Source of the DNA: Ancylobacter moscoviensis | Lineage (GTDB): Bacteria > Pseudomonadota > Alphaproteobacteria > Rhizobiales > Xanthobacteraceae | DNA: 64,000 bases | Direction: 5' to 3' | NCBI RefSeq assembly: GCF_007559435.1 | Contig: NZ_VMBP01000004.1 | Span: 248,001-312,000, forward strand | In this document: positions 1 through 8,496 of the stretch, one piece after another | Numbering within the stretch: position 1 is the first letter of the stretch | Layout of the letters: each line of letters opens with the position of its first letter | Program-made: the position numbers and the translations under genes | The notes under the pieces: model-generated | What the model was told of the DNA's origin: nothing | What the model saw: the letters and a program-made list of their open reading frames with translations, nothing else | Database searches by the model: none

Positions 1-83
1 ATGCTCAACAACCCTCCTCCGGCAGAGTTAGCAGCCGGCGGAGGCCGCTGCAATGCGGCTCCTCGGCGGCGGCGTGGCCGGAG

Positions 84-111
84 GAAAAGAAACCCCGCGA
101 GGCGCGGGGTT
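84..111 (-). terminator. Rho-independent terminator of rlpA
   Basis: A perfect 9-bp GC-rich stem (91-99 with 103-111, loop AGG) is followed on the minus strand by TCTTTTCC. It sits 9 bases past the rlpA stop codon, which fits an intrinsic terminator for that gene. Confidence 0.85.
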
Positions 112-119
112 TGGAAGGA

Positions 120-1181
120 TCAGTAAAGACCGCGCCCGGAGTCGGCGGTCATTTCGGCGCCGGGCTCGGCATAGCCGAGGACCGGCTGCGGCCCGACAAC
201 CCAGCCCGCCGGCATGCCGCCTTGAGCGGGAGCGGCGGCAGGTGCCGGCTTCGGCGCGCGCACCGGCGGCTGCAGGCTCGCCACCTGCACGACGGGAGCG
301 GGAGCCGGGGCAGCGCGAGGAGCCGGAGCGGCGGCCACGACGGGCGCCGGGCGAGGCTTGCTGGCGACGCGTGCCGGAGCCATCGCGGCCGTACGCACCG
401 TCGTCGGGGCGGAGGCCATCTCGTCGCCGTTGCCCAGATCGAACGGGCGGCCCGAAGGCACCGGCACATCGCCGGCCGGGGCGACGCCACGCATGGAGCC
501 GGCGGAGGCGACCATCACGCCGGACATCTGGGCCGGCTGGCCGTTCTGGCGAAGCGTGGAGGCGAGCTGGATATCGTCGGAGCCTTCCAGCGGCGCCCGG
601 CCGACATATTCGACCCGGACGCGGGCCGTGCCGCGATTCTTGAAGCCGAGCAGGTCGGCCGCGCGCTGCGACACGTCGATCACGCGGTTGCCGTGATACG
701 GCCCGCGATCGTTGACGCGCACCACCATGGAACGGCCGTTCGCCATGTTGGTGACGCGCACATAGGAAGGCATCGGCAGTGTCGGATGCGCCGCGGCGAT
801 GGAGTGCATGTCGAAGACTTCGCCGTTGGCGGTCAGGCGGCCGTGGAAGTCATCGCCGTACCAGGAGGCGAGACCTTCGGCGCGATAATTGGTCGATTCC
901 GTGGGAACGTAGGTCTTGCCGGCAACGACATAGGGCTTGCCGACGCGATAGGTGCCACCGCCCTTCGGCACCGGCTGACCGGCCGCCACGACGCGCGGGC
1001 TGGCGGAGACACCGTATTTCGGGTCGATCTTGCTGGTGAGCTTGGAACCGCCATTGCAGTTGGCGACCAGGAGGCCCACGCCGCAGAGCGCGACGACCCG
1101 GCCGATCCGGGCGGCGGTTCCGTTTGCCACCCACGTGCCGCCGGCACGAGCAAAAACTGGAAACGTCCCCATGCACCCCAA
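120..1181 (-). CDS. rlpA: RlpA-family septal ring lytic transglycosylase
   Basis: Cell-envelope protein of the RlpA family, whose characterised members cleave denuded peptidoglycan glycan strands at the septum. The double-psi beta-barrel core lies at about residues 100-190, with the family signatures ASWYGDDFHGRLTANGE and VRVNDRGPYHGNRVIDVS; the Asp of NDRGPY is the expected catalytic residue. A hydrophobic N-terminal segment ends in VANC, a non-canonical lipobox, so lipoprotein export is likely but not certain. The C-terminal half is a low-complexity Pro/Ala-rich tail and no SPOR domain is visible. The first ATG is used; a second ATG three codons in is equally possible. It stands alone, followed by a terminator. 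Confidence 0.9.
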   Translation of the reverse strand: MGCMGTFPVFARAGGTWVANGTAARIGRVVALCGVGLLVANCNGGSKLTSKIDPKYGVSASPRVVAAGQPVPKGGGTYRVGKPYVVAGKTYVPTESTNYRAEGLASWYGDDFHGRLTANGEVFDMHSIAAAHPTLPMPSYVRVTNMANGRSMVVRVNDRGPYHGNRVIDVSQRAADLLGFKNRGTARVRVEYVGRAPLEGSDDIQLASTLRQNGQPAQMSGVMVASAGSMRGVAPAGDVPVPSGRPFDLGNGDEMASAPTTVRTAAMAPARVASKPRPAPVVAAAPAPRAAPAPAPVVQVASLQPPVRAPKPAPAAAPAQGGMPAGWVVGPQPVLGYAEPGAEMTADSGRGLY

Positions 1182-1471
1182 CCAATCGTGAGCGCCCTGC
1201 CCTTCCGTCCGGCTCGTTCATCGTCCGGACAGGCGGAGGCGCACCTCACCCGAGATCGCGACAGAATACCGACGATCCCACTCCTTGTCTCTCAGGAGGC
1301 TGCCTCAGTGAGGCGAAAATGGGGCGCGTCGGCTGTTATGGTGAACGAAGGGTAAGTAACGGCAGGGCAAGAGCAATCCACGCAAGGCATGGCACTGGTG
1401 TCACGTGTCTGCCTCGAATTCGCCTTGTGGTTGCATGCCGCTGCGTCGTGGCTATGCACCGAACGGAGCGC

Positions 1472-2101
1472 CTAGTGGAGCTGATCGGTGTAGACGAATT
1501 TCGGCATGCTCCAGCCGAAGCGCAGCGCGAGCAGGCGCAGGGCGAGCCCGGTCGCCATGGCGAGGCCCATCAGCACCTCGTGCGGAATGCCGGTCTGCTG
1601 GCCAGCAACATAGATTCCGCCAGTCACTATGGAGACGGTGGCATAGAGTTCGGCACGGAACAGCAGTGGCACGTCGGCACAGAGTATGTCGCGCAGGACG
1701 CCGCCCACGCAGCCGGTGATCATCCCGGCGGCGACGACGATGATCACCGGCATGCCGAGCCCCATCGCGATGTTGCAGCCGATCACCGTGAAGACCACGA
1801 GGCCGACGGCGTCGAGGAACAGGAACAGCCGCCGCAGATGGCGCATATGTCGGGCGATGGCGATAGTCGCCAGCGCTGCCCCGCCGGTCAGCACGAGATA
1901 GATCGGATGCTCGACCCACGAGAGCGGATAGCGGTTCAGCAGCACATCCCGCACCGAGCCGCCGCCCAGCGCCGTGATGCAGCCGAGCAGGTAGACGCCC
2001 ACCCAGTCCATCTGCCGCCGCCCCGCGGCCAGCGCGGCGGTCATCGCCTCGGCGACGATGGCGACGAGGTAGAGGATGTGAAGCAATGCCGCCGAATCCA
2101 T
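1472..2101 (-). CDS. TRIC/UPF0126-family cation channel membrane protein
   Basis: Inner-membrane protein of 209 residues with about seven hydrophobic helices. It has the internal duplication typical of the UPF0126 (YicG/YadS) family: glycine-rich motifs GGGSVRD near residue 46 and GCVGGVLRD near residue 130. Bacterial homologues of this family form trimeric intracellular cation (TRIC)-type K+ channels; the physiological role here is unknown. The length is normal for the family. The 290 bases between it and rlpA contain only a short inverted repeat (GCCTCA-G-TGAGGC, 1302-1314) and no gene. Confidence 0.88.
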   Translation of the reverse strand: MDSAALLHILYLVAIVAEAMTAALAAGRRQMDWVGVYLLGCITALGGGSVRDVLLNRYPLSWVEHPIYLVLTGGAALATIAIARHMRHLRRLFLFLDAVGLVVFTVIGCNIAMGLGMPVIIVVAAGMITGCVGGVLRDILCADVPLLFRAELYATVSIVTGGIYVAGQQTGIPHEVLMGLAMATGLALRLLALRFGWSMPKFVYTDQLH

Positions 2102-2193
2102 GCCCGCTGCCCTCCGGTCGTGGCCGCCGCGCCGGGGTTCGGCGGGCGGCCGATTCGTCGGGGCATTCTAGGGCGATCCGGCGCGCCGGGCCG

Positions 2194-3459
2194 CTAGCGG
2201 CCGCCCAGCGACCGGTCGACGGCGCCGATCACCCGGTCGATTTCCTCGGCCGTATTGTAATGTACCGGCCCGACGCGGATGCCGCTGCCGAGGTCGAGAA
2301 TGCCGAGCCGCCGGTTGGCTTCGAGTCCGTAATTGTGCCCGCTCCAGACCTGAAGGCCATCGGCCGCCCAGGACTTCACGAGGTCCGCCGACGACGCCTC
2401 CTCGACGAAGAAGCTGACGGTCGAGACACGCCGGCCGATCGCCGCCGGATCGGTGATGCCGAGGATGCGCACGCGGTTGAACGGTTTCAGGCCGTCGATC
2501 AGCCGCTGGGTGAGCATGTCGTCGTGCTGCTTCATCACCTTGAAGCCCGCCGCGAGCTTTTCGCGCAGCCCCGCCGTGCCAGCGGTTCCCGCGTCGAAGC
2601 GCGACAGGCCGGCGATGTAATCGATCGCCGCATGCACGCCGGCGAGCTGCTCGCGGTTCGTGGTGCCGGTGGTGAAGCGCCAGGGCAGATCGTTGGAGGC
2701 GGCGCGCACCTTGTAGGGGCGCAGCCGGTCCAGCACCTCGCGCCGGCCCCAGAAGATGCCGTAATGCGGACCGAAGAACTTGTAGGCGGAGCAGACGAGG
2801 AAGTCACAGCCGAGCGCCTGCACGTCGATGAGGCCGTGCGGCGCGTACTGGACCGCGTCGACATAGACCAGTGCTCCCGCCTCGTGCGCGATGGCCGAGA
2901 TGGCGGCGATGTCGTTGATCGTGCCGGTCACGTTGCTGGCGTAGCATACGGCGACGAGGCGCGTGCGCTCGTTCATCAGCGCCTTGAGATCGGCGAGGTC
3001 GAACTCGTAGGTCTCCGGCGAGAAGTCGAGCCAGCGCACCACGAGGCCCTTGTCCTCCGCCAGCATCAGCCAGGGGGCGACATTGGCGTCGTGGTCCATG
3101 CGGGAGAGGACGATCTCGTCGCCTTCCTTCAGGAGCGAGCCGATGCTGCGCGACATGGCGAAGGTCAGCGTCGTCATGTTCTGGCCGAAGAACACCTCCC
3201 CGGTCTCCGAAGCGTTCACCAGCGTGGCGGCGGCGCGGTGGGCCTTGGCGACGAGCTCGCCGGCCTCGACGGAGGTGTCGAAATAGCCGCCGAGATTGCT
3301 GTTCGTGTGCAGCATGGCCGCCGCCATGCGATCGACCACCGAAAGCGGCACCTGCGTGCCCGCCGGATTGTCGAGGAAGGCGACCGGCTTGCCGTCGCGC
3401 TCGCGGGCGAGCCCGGGAAACTGCCGCCGGACATCCTGCACATCGTAGGCCATGAGCAT
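2194..3459 (-). CDS. Class V aminotransferase-fold PLP enzyme (cysteine desulfurase-like, lacks catalytic Cys)
   Basis: PLP-dependent enzyme of 421 residues in the cysteine desulfurase-like/isopenicillin-epimerase-like branch of fold type I. The Schiff-base lysine is K227 in SAYKFFGPHYG, and D201 in YVDAVQYAPH pairs with the pyridine nitrogen. The active-site loop that reads HHCA in SufS-type enzymes reads GHNYG here, so the persulfide-forming cysteine is absent. A desulfurase reaction is therefore unlikely; a lyase, transaminase or epimerase acting on an amino acid is more plausible. It lies downstream of the XRE regulator gene, with its own promoter region carrying a 26-bp element also found before the Ldh_2 gene, so it probably belongs to the same regulon. 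A second ATG two codons in is an alternative start. Confidence 0.8.
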   Translation of the reverse strand: MLMAYDVQDVRRQFPGLARERDGKPVAFLDNPAGTQVPLSVVDRMAAAMLHTNSNLGGYFDTSVEAGELVAKAHRAAATLVNASETGEVFFGQNMTTLTFAMSRSIGSLLKEGDEIVLSRMDHDANVAPWLMLAEDKGLVVRWLDFSPETYEFDLADLKALMNERTRLVAVCYASNVTGTINDIAAISAIAHEAGALVYVDAVQYAPHGLIDVQALGCDFLVCSAYKFFGPHYGIFWGRREVLDRLRPYKVRAASNDLPWRFTTGTTNREQLAGVHAAIDYIAGLSRFDAGTAGTAGLREKLAAGFKVMKQHDDMLTQRLIDGLKPFNRVRILGITDPAAIGRRVSTVSFFVEEASSADLVKSWAADGLQVWSGHNYGLEANRRLGILDLGSGIRVGPVHYNTAEEIDRVIGAVDRSLGGR

Positions 3460-3520
3460 TCTCGCGCTGAGGGGAATGAGGCTTCCTGCTTAGGCAGCGA
3501 TCTCGGTTAAGTCAAGCAAC

Positions 3521-3546
3521 TTTCCTAAATGGATATATACTTGACA
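3521..3546 (-). promoter_or_regulatory. Candidate operator for the XRE-cupin regulator (copy A)
   Basis: Read on the minus strand this starts TGTCAAGTAT and ends near TTTAGGAAA. It matches 20 of 26 positions, without gaps, of the element at 10151-10176. It lies 62 bases before the PLP-enzyme start, in an A/T-rich promoter-like stretch. Binding by the neighbouring XRE-cupin protein is inferred. Confidence 0.5.
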
Positions 3547-3579
3547 GGCAAGCGCGATGCTGACGATCGCGGCCCGACG

Positions 3580-4164
3580 CTAGAAGGTGGGGGGCGTGTT
3601 CACCCACAGCACCCGCGCCTCCGCCTCCCCATCGTTTCGGTAGCCGTGCGGGAGGGAGGAGTCGAAATAGAACGAATCCCCCTCACCCAGCGCGCGCTCA
3701 TGCCCGTCGACGACCAGCGTGAAGGCGCCGGCCAGCACGTAGCCGAACTCCTGCCCGCCATGGCTGATGAAGTCCGGGCTGCCGCCGCCGGAGGGGATGA
3801 CGTGGATGTTGATCTGCAGGAGCTGGTCGGGCCGGTGCGGCACCAGCCGCTCCAGCACGACCTGGTTGCCGGCGCGCAGATGCCCCGTCTCCAGTCGCGG
3901 GCGTTCCTTGGCGCGCACGACCGTCACCGCTCCCTCGCCCTCGGGCGCGGCGGCGAAGAGCGTGCTCATATTGGTGTCCAGCGCCTGCACCAGCTTGTGC
4001 AACGTCGCGAGGGATGCCTGCGAACGCCCGTTCTCCAGCTTTGACAGATAGCCTTCGGTGACGCCGACACGCTGGCCGAGCTCGCTGAGGCTCAGGCCCA
4101 TCAGAAGCCGGGCATGTTTGAGTTTGGCGCCGATCCTGACATTGGCGTCGGGCGTTTCCATCAT
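3580..4164 (-). CDS. XRE-family transcriptional regulator with C-terminal cupin domain
   Basis: DNA-binding regulator of 194 residues. An XRE helix-turn-helix occupies about residues 10-65 (LSLSELGQRVGVTEGYLSKLENGRS), and a cupin_2 sensor domain follows at about 110-190 (EFGYVLAGAFTLVVDGHER, GDSFYFDSSLPHGYRN). This architecture (PuuR-like) typically senses small amines or amino acids and controls the adjacent catabolic operon. The gene is the last of the minus-strand transporter/catabolic run, 6 bases after the M20 hydrolase. The twin 26-bp elements at 3521-3546 and 10151-10176 are its most likely targets. Confidence 0.9.
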   Translation of the reverse strand: MMETPDANVRIGAKLKHARLLMGLSLSELGQRVGVTEGYLSKLENGRSQASLATLHKLVQALDTNMSTLFAAAPEGEGAVTVVRAKERPRLETGHLRAGNQVVLERLVPHRPDQLLQINIHVIPSGGGSPDFISHGGQEFGYVLAGAFTLVVDGHERALGEGDSFYFDSSLPHGYRNDGEAEARVLWVNTPPTF

Positions 4165-4170
4165 TCCCCC

Positions 4171-5430
4171 TCAGTGCGGTCCCACGTCCCCCATCGCATG
4201 GCGCAGCACGGCCCGTGCCAGAACCTCACAGCCGTCGGCGACATGGATTGGATCGGTCCACTCATTCTCATTGTGGCTGATACCGTCGCGCGACGGTACG
4301 AAGATCATGGCGCTCGGCGCCACGGTCGCCAGATTGCTGGCATCGTGCATCGCCCCGCTCGGCAGGCGGCTGGTCGCGATGCCGAGCTCGGCCGCCGAGG
4401 TCTCGATGTTCGCCTGCATCGCCGGATCGAAGCGTACGGGGGCGACGTCCATCAGCCGCTCGACCGTGCCCTCCACCCCTTCCGTTCCGTGCAGGGCAAC
4501 GACTTCTCGGCGAATAGCCTCGTCGATGCGGTCGAGGTGGCTGACTTCCGAATGGCGCAGGTCGACCGTCATGTTCACACGGCCCGGCACGGTGTTGATC
4601 GAGCCGGGCTCGACGCTGACGCGGCCGAAGGTGATGCGGAAGGCGTCATCGAGCGCCAGCGCGGCGGTTCGCATGTCGACCGCGAGCCGCGCCGCCGCCA
4701 TGAAGGCGTCGCGCCGGTCGCGCGCGGGCGTAGTGCCCGCATGGCGGTCCTCCCCGGTGAAGTCCACCGACAGCCACCGAACGCCCTGCACGCCTTCGAC
4801 AACGCCGACGGAGACCCCTGCCCGCTCGAGCACCGGCCCCTGTTCGATATGGAGCTCGTAATAGCCGGCGATGCGCGCCGTCAGCCGGGTCGAGCCGCCA
4901 TAGCCGATGCGGTGAAGCTCCGGATAGAAGGGCACGCCGCCGACGCCGCTGATCGCCGAGGTGTCGTAGGAGCGGATGGCGCCCACGAAGCCGCCGGAAC
5001 CGGTCAGGCCGGGCGAGAAGCGCACGCCCTCCTCGTTCGTCCAGTTGACCACCGTCACGGCGTGTTCTGTCTCCACGCCGAGTTCGTTCAGCGCACGCAC
5101 CGTCTCCAGCCCGGCCAGGACGCCGAGGACGCCGTCGAAGCGTCCACCATGCGGCTGGGTGTCGAGATGACTGCCGACCAGCACATGGGCGGCGTCGCGC
5201 GACCGGCCGGAACGCGTGGCGAAGATGTTGCCGAACGGATCGACGCTCACCTCGCAGCCGGCTTCCCGGGCCCAACGCACGAAGAGGTCGCGGGCCTGCC
5301 GGTCCTCGTCGGTCAGCGCGAGCCGGCAGCAGCCGCCATGCGGCAGCGCGCCGATCTCGGCCATCGTCATGAGGTTCGACCACAGCCGGTCGCCATCCGT
5401 CAGGCGAGGCGGCCTCACATGCGCGTTCAT
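4171..5430 (-). CDS. M20-family Zn-dependent hydrolase (N-carbamoyl-amino-acid hydrolase/allantoate amidohydrolase type)
   Basis: Cytoplasmic binuclear zinc amidohydrolase of 419 residues that should cleave a ureido or N-carbamoyl group, releasing ammonia and CO2. Metal-site motifs are visible: GSHLDTQPHGGRFDG (His/Asp ligands), NEEGVRFSPG (Glu-Glu) and the C-terminal SGAMHDASN and DGISHNENE signatures typical of the HyuC/AllC group. The ATG was chosen because ATGA overlaps the stop of the upstream aldehyde dehydrogenase, implying translational coupling. The reading frame stays open upstream but shadows the dehydrogenase. The substrate is not determined; the neighbours suggest an intermediate of guanidino/ureido compound breakdown. 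A paralogue is at 20630-21910. Confidence 0.85.
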   Translation of the reverse strand: MNAHVRPPRLTDGDRLWSNLMTMAEIGALPHGGCCRLALTDEDRQARDLFVRWAREAGCEVSVDPFGNIFATRSGRSRDAAHVLVGSHLDTQPHGGRFDGVLGVLAGLETVRALNELGVETEHAVTVVNWTNEEGVRFSPGLTGSGGFVGAIRSYDTSAISGVGGVPFYPELHRIGYGGSTRLTARIAGYYELHIEQGPVLERAGVSVGVVEGVQGVRWLSVDFTGEDRHAGTTPARDRRDAFMAAARLAVDMRTAALALDDAFRITFGRVSVEPGSINTVPGRVNMTVDLRHSEVSHLDRIDEAIRREVVALHGTEGVEGTVERLMDVAPVRFDPAMQANIETSAAELGIATSRLPSGAMHDASNLATVAPSAMIFVPSRDGISHNENEWTDPIHVADGCEVLARAVLRHAMGDVGPH

Positions 5431-6929
5431 AGCGAAATCCAGGTCGTCTTCAGGTCGGTGTACTTGTCGAAGGCATGCAGCGAGAGGTCGCGCCCGCTGC
5501 CGGATTGCTTCACACCGCCGAAGGGCGTGCGCACATCCACCGCGTCGACGGTGTTGACGCTGACCGAGCCGACATGCAGCGCCCGGGCGACGCGGTGCGC
5601 CTGCCCCAGGTCGTCCGTCCACACGGACGCGCCGAGGCCGTAGATGGAATCGTTGGCGAGCCGGACCGCCTCCGCCTCGTCCTCGAAGGTCGAAATGGCG
5701 AGCACCGGGCCGAACACCTCCTCGCGCGCGATCCGCGAGAGCGGGTCGACGCCGGTGAAAACGGTCGGGGCGACGAAGCAGCCGCCGGTTTCCGTCAGCA
5801 CCCGTTCGCCGCCGCAAGCCAGCGTGGCGCTTTCGCTGCCGATGGCGATGTAGTCCATGACGCGGAGCGTGTGCTCTTCCGTCACCATGGCGCCCATGCC
5901 GGACGCCGGATCGAGCGGGTCGCCGGGCCGGTAGGCGTCGACCTTCGCCAGCAGGCGCTCGGTGAACGCATCGGCGATGGAGCGGTGCACGAAGACGCGG
6001 GAGGTCGCCGAGCAGACTTCTCCCTGATTGAAGAAGATGCCCTGCGCGGCGAAGCCGGCGGCTCGGTCGAGGTCCTTCGTCTGCGGGAAGACGAGGTTGG
6101 CGCTCTTGCCACCGCATTCCAGCCAGATGCGCTTCATATTGGAGGCGCCGGCATAGGTGAGGAACCTCTTGCCGATCTCCGTCGATCCGGTGAAGGCCAC
6201 GCAGTCGATGCCCTCATGCAGGCCGATCGCCTGCCCCGCCTCATGGCCGAAGCCCGGCAGCACGTTGAACACGCCATCGGGAATGCCGGCCTCGGCGGCG
6301 AGTTCGGCAAGGCGCAGCGCGGTGAGCGGCGACTGCTCGGCAGGCTTGAGGATGACGCTGTTCCCCGCCGCGAGGGCCGGGGCGCATTTCCATGCCGCCA
6401 TCTTGAGCGGGAAATTCCACGGCACCACCGCGCCGATCACGCCGACCGGCTCGCGGTCGATCAGCGCGAAGGCCCCCTCGCCCGCTCGCACCACCTCGCC
6501 ATTCAGTTTGTCGCAGGCCTCGCCGTACCAGCGGAAGACCTCGGCGGAGGTGGGGATGTCCAGCATCGCGGAATCGCGCAGTAGCTTGCCCATGTCGAGC
6601 GTCTCGAGCAGCGCGAGTTCCTCGCCATGGGCGAGGATCAGGTCGGCGAGCCGCACCAGCACGCACCGCCGCTCGGCGGGATCGCGCCGCGACCACACGC
6701 CGGCCTCGAAGCTGCGCCGCGCGGCGGCGACGGCGAGGTCGACATCGGCGGCATCGCAGGCGGCGACGTCGGCGATCTTCGCCCCGGTCGCCGGGTTGAC
6801 CGTCTCGAAAGTCCGGCCGTCGGCGGCGTCGCGGAAGCGCCCGTCGATGAAGGCCTGCGAGCGGATGCGCAGTCCGGCGGCCAGCGTCTTCCAGTCGGAG
6901 GGAGTCCTCTCGGATAGCGGTTCGGTCAT
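5427..6929 (-). CDS. NAD(P)-dependent aldehyde dehydrogenase (PuuC-like)
   Basis: Aldehyde dehydrogenase of 500 residues, similar in style to gamma-glutamyl-gamma-aminobutyraldehyde and betaine/amino-aldehyde dehydrogenases. The catalytic machinery is complete: N172 in PWNFPLK, general base E271 in LECGGKSANL and nucleophile C306 in NQGEVCSATS; the dinucleotide-binding loop is FTGSTEIGK. It should oxidise an amino- or guanidino-aldehyde to the acid. It sits between the ABC permeases (52-base gap) and the M20 hydrolase (4-base overlap), so it is part of the same operon. Confidence 0.9.
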   Translation of the reverse strand: MTEPLSERTPSDWKTLAAGLRIRSQAFIDGRFRDAADGRTFETVNPATGAKIADVAACDAADVDLAVAAARRSFEAGVWSRRDPAERRCVLVRLADLILAHGEELALLETLDMGKLLRDSAMLDIPTSAEVFRWYGEACDKLNGEVVRAGEGAFALIDREPVGVIGAVVPWNFPLKMAAWKCAPALAAGNSVILKPAEQSPLTALRLAELAAEAGIPDGVFNVLPGFGHEAGQAIGLHEGIDCVAFTGSTEIGKRFLTYAGASNMKRIWLECGGKSANLVFPQTKDLDRAAGFAAQGIFFNQGEVCSATSRVFVHRSIADAFTERLLAKVDAYRPGDPLDPASGMGAMVTEEHTLRVMDYIAIGSESATLACGGERVLTETGGCFVAPTVFTGVDPLSRIAREEVFGPVLAISTFEDEAEAVRLANDSIYGLGASVWTDDLGQAHRVARALHVGSVSVNTVDAVDVRTPFGGVKQSGSGRDLSLHAFDKYTDLKTTWISL

Positions 6930-6980
6930 GATGCTTCCCGTGGCTCGACCGCCCGCGGCGGCCGGCGCATGGCGCGCGGC

Positions 6981-7676
6981 TCAGATGCCGGCGCGCCGCA
7001 GGTGGACCAGCAGCCTTCTTTCAAGAAGGCCGAACGAAAGGCGGATGACGCCGACGATCGCGAGGTAGATCACGCCGGCGATGGCGAAGCCCTCATAGGT
7101 AAAATAGTAGATCGTATTGAAGTTGCGCCCTGCCCCCACCAGGTCGATCACCGTCACCAGGCTGGCGATGGCGGTGGCGTGGAGCAGGAAGATGATCTCG
7201 TTTTCGTAGCTCGGCAGCGCGCGGCGGAACGCGTTCGGAAGCACCACGATGCGCAGCGTCTGGAACGGCGTCATGCCGACCGCGCGCGCCGCCTCGACCT
7301 CGCCATGCGGCACCGCCTCGATGGCGCCGCGCAGGATCTGTACGAGATAGGCGCAGGTGCCGAGCGAGAAGGCGATCAGCAGGCAGGTCCACGCCTCGCG
7401 CAGCCATGGCCAGAGCACGCTGGTGCGGATGAAGGCGAACTGCGCCAGCCCGTAATAGAGCAGGTACACCTGCACGATCAGCGGCGTCCCGCGGAAGACG
7501 TAGCTTACCGCCTCGATGATCGGCGCGGCGACCGGCATCTTGCGCGTCAGCACCAGCGCCAGCGGCACGGCGAACACCGACGCGATGATGGTGGAGACGA
7601 CCAGCAGCAGCACGGTGTTGCGCAGGCCGGTCAAGAAGAGCGGGATATGGTCGAGGGCGACCTGCCAGGCATACAT
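6981..7676 (-). CDS. Polar amino-acid ABC transporter permease (HisM/ArtM type)
   Basis: Inner-membrane permease of 231 residues in the HisMQ family. Five hydrophobic segments are visible, and the EAA cytoplasmic loop reads EVEAARAVGMTPFQTLRIVVLP at about residues 135-156 and contacts the ATPase. It is separated by 9 bases from the partner permease upstream and followed by the aldehyde dehydrogenase. It forms a heterodimer channel with 7686-8378 for import of a basic or polar amino compound. Confidence 0.9.
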   Translation of the reverse strand: MYAWQVALDHIPLFLTGLRNTVLLLVVSTIIASVFAVPLALVLTRKMPVAAPIIEAVSYVFRGTPLIVQVYLLYYGLAQFAFIRTSVLWPWLREAWTCLLIAFSLGTCAYLVQILRGAIEAVPHGEVEAARAVGMTPFQTLRIVVLPNAFRRALPSYENEIIFLLHATAIASLVTVIDLVGAGRNFNTIYYFTYEGFAIAGVIYLAIVGVIRLSFGLLERRLLVHLRRAGI

Positions 7677-7685
7677 GGCGGCACC

Positions 7686-8378
7686 TCAGACTGAGGCCGC
7701 GCGGGTGCCGCGCGCCAGGTGCCGGCCGAGTCGGCGGAAGACGAGGTCGGACAGCCCGGTATAGGCAAGGTACAGCGCCGCCACGACCAGCATGAAGGTG
7801 AAGGGCTCGCGGGTGGAGCGGCCGATCGACAGCGCGGCATAGACAGCATCCTGCAGGCCGATGACCGACACCAGCGCGCAGGCCTTCACCAGCGTCAGCC
7901 AAATGTTCCAGAAGCTGGGCAGGGCCAGCCGCATCAGCGGCGGCAGCACGACGAGGCGTGCCAGCGTCAGGGTCGGCATGCCGAAGGCGACGCCCGCCTC
8001 GATCTCCCCCTGCGGGATGCCGAGATAGGCGCCGCGGAACGTCTCGGTGAGATAGGCGCCGAAGATGATGCCGACGGAAACGATGCCGGCGGTGAAGGGC
8101 TCGATGCGGATCGGCTCCACCTGCATCGCGTCGGCCGCCGCGTTGAGCGCGGTCTGGCCGCCGAAATAGATGAGCAGCATCAGCACCAGCGGCGGCATGC
8201 CCCGCACCACCACCGTATAGATCAGTGCCAGAGCCTTCACCGGAGTGCTGCCCGCCAGCCGCGCCCAGGCGCCGACGAGGCCGATTGCCGTCGCCAGCAC
8301 CATCGCGCTCAGGCTGAGCACGACCGTCACCAGCATGCCGCGCAGGACGATAGGCAGGAAGTCGGCGAGCACATCCAT
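7686..8378 (-). CDS. Polar amino-acid ABC transporter permease (HisQ/ArtQ type)
   Basis: Inner-membrane permease of 230 residues, partner of the HisM-type protein just downstream. The EAA loop GEIEAGVAFGMPTLTLARLVVLP is at about residues 125-147. It shares the HisQ-like N-terminus, and its length is normal for the family. The operon order binding protein, HisQ-type, HisM-type matches amino-acid importers of the histidine/lysine/arginine/octopine group. Confidence 0.9.
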   Translation of the reverse strand: MDVLADFLPIVLRGMLVTVVLSLSAMVLATAIGLVGAWARLAGSTPVKALALIYTVVVRGMPPLVLMLLIYFGGQTALNAAADAMQVEPIRIEPFTAGIVSVGIIFGAYLTETFRGAYLGIPQGEIEAGVAFGMPTLTLARLVVLPPLMRLALPSFWNIWLTLVKACALVSVIGLQDAVYAALSIGRSTREPFTFMLVVAALYLAYTGLSDLVFRRLGRHLARGTRAASV

Positions 8379-8496
8379 AGGAACGGGCCTTGTGGGTCGG
8401 ATCTTGCGGCGTCAGCCGCGGTGCTGGCGTTGGTCGTCCGGTTCGGAAAGCCGGGCGAAGGCCGGCGCGCCGCGAGGGACGCGCCGGCACGGCGCC

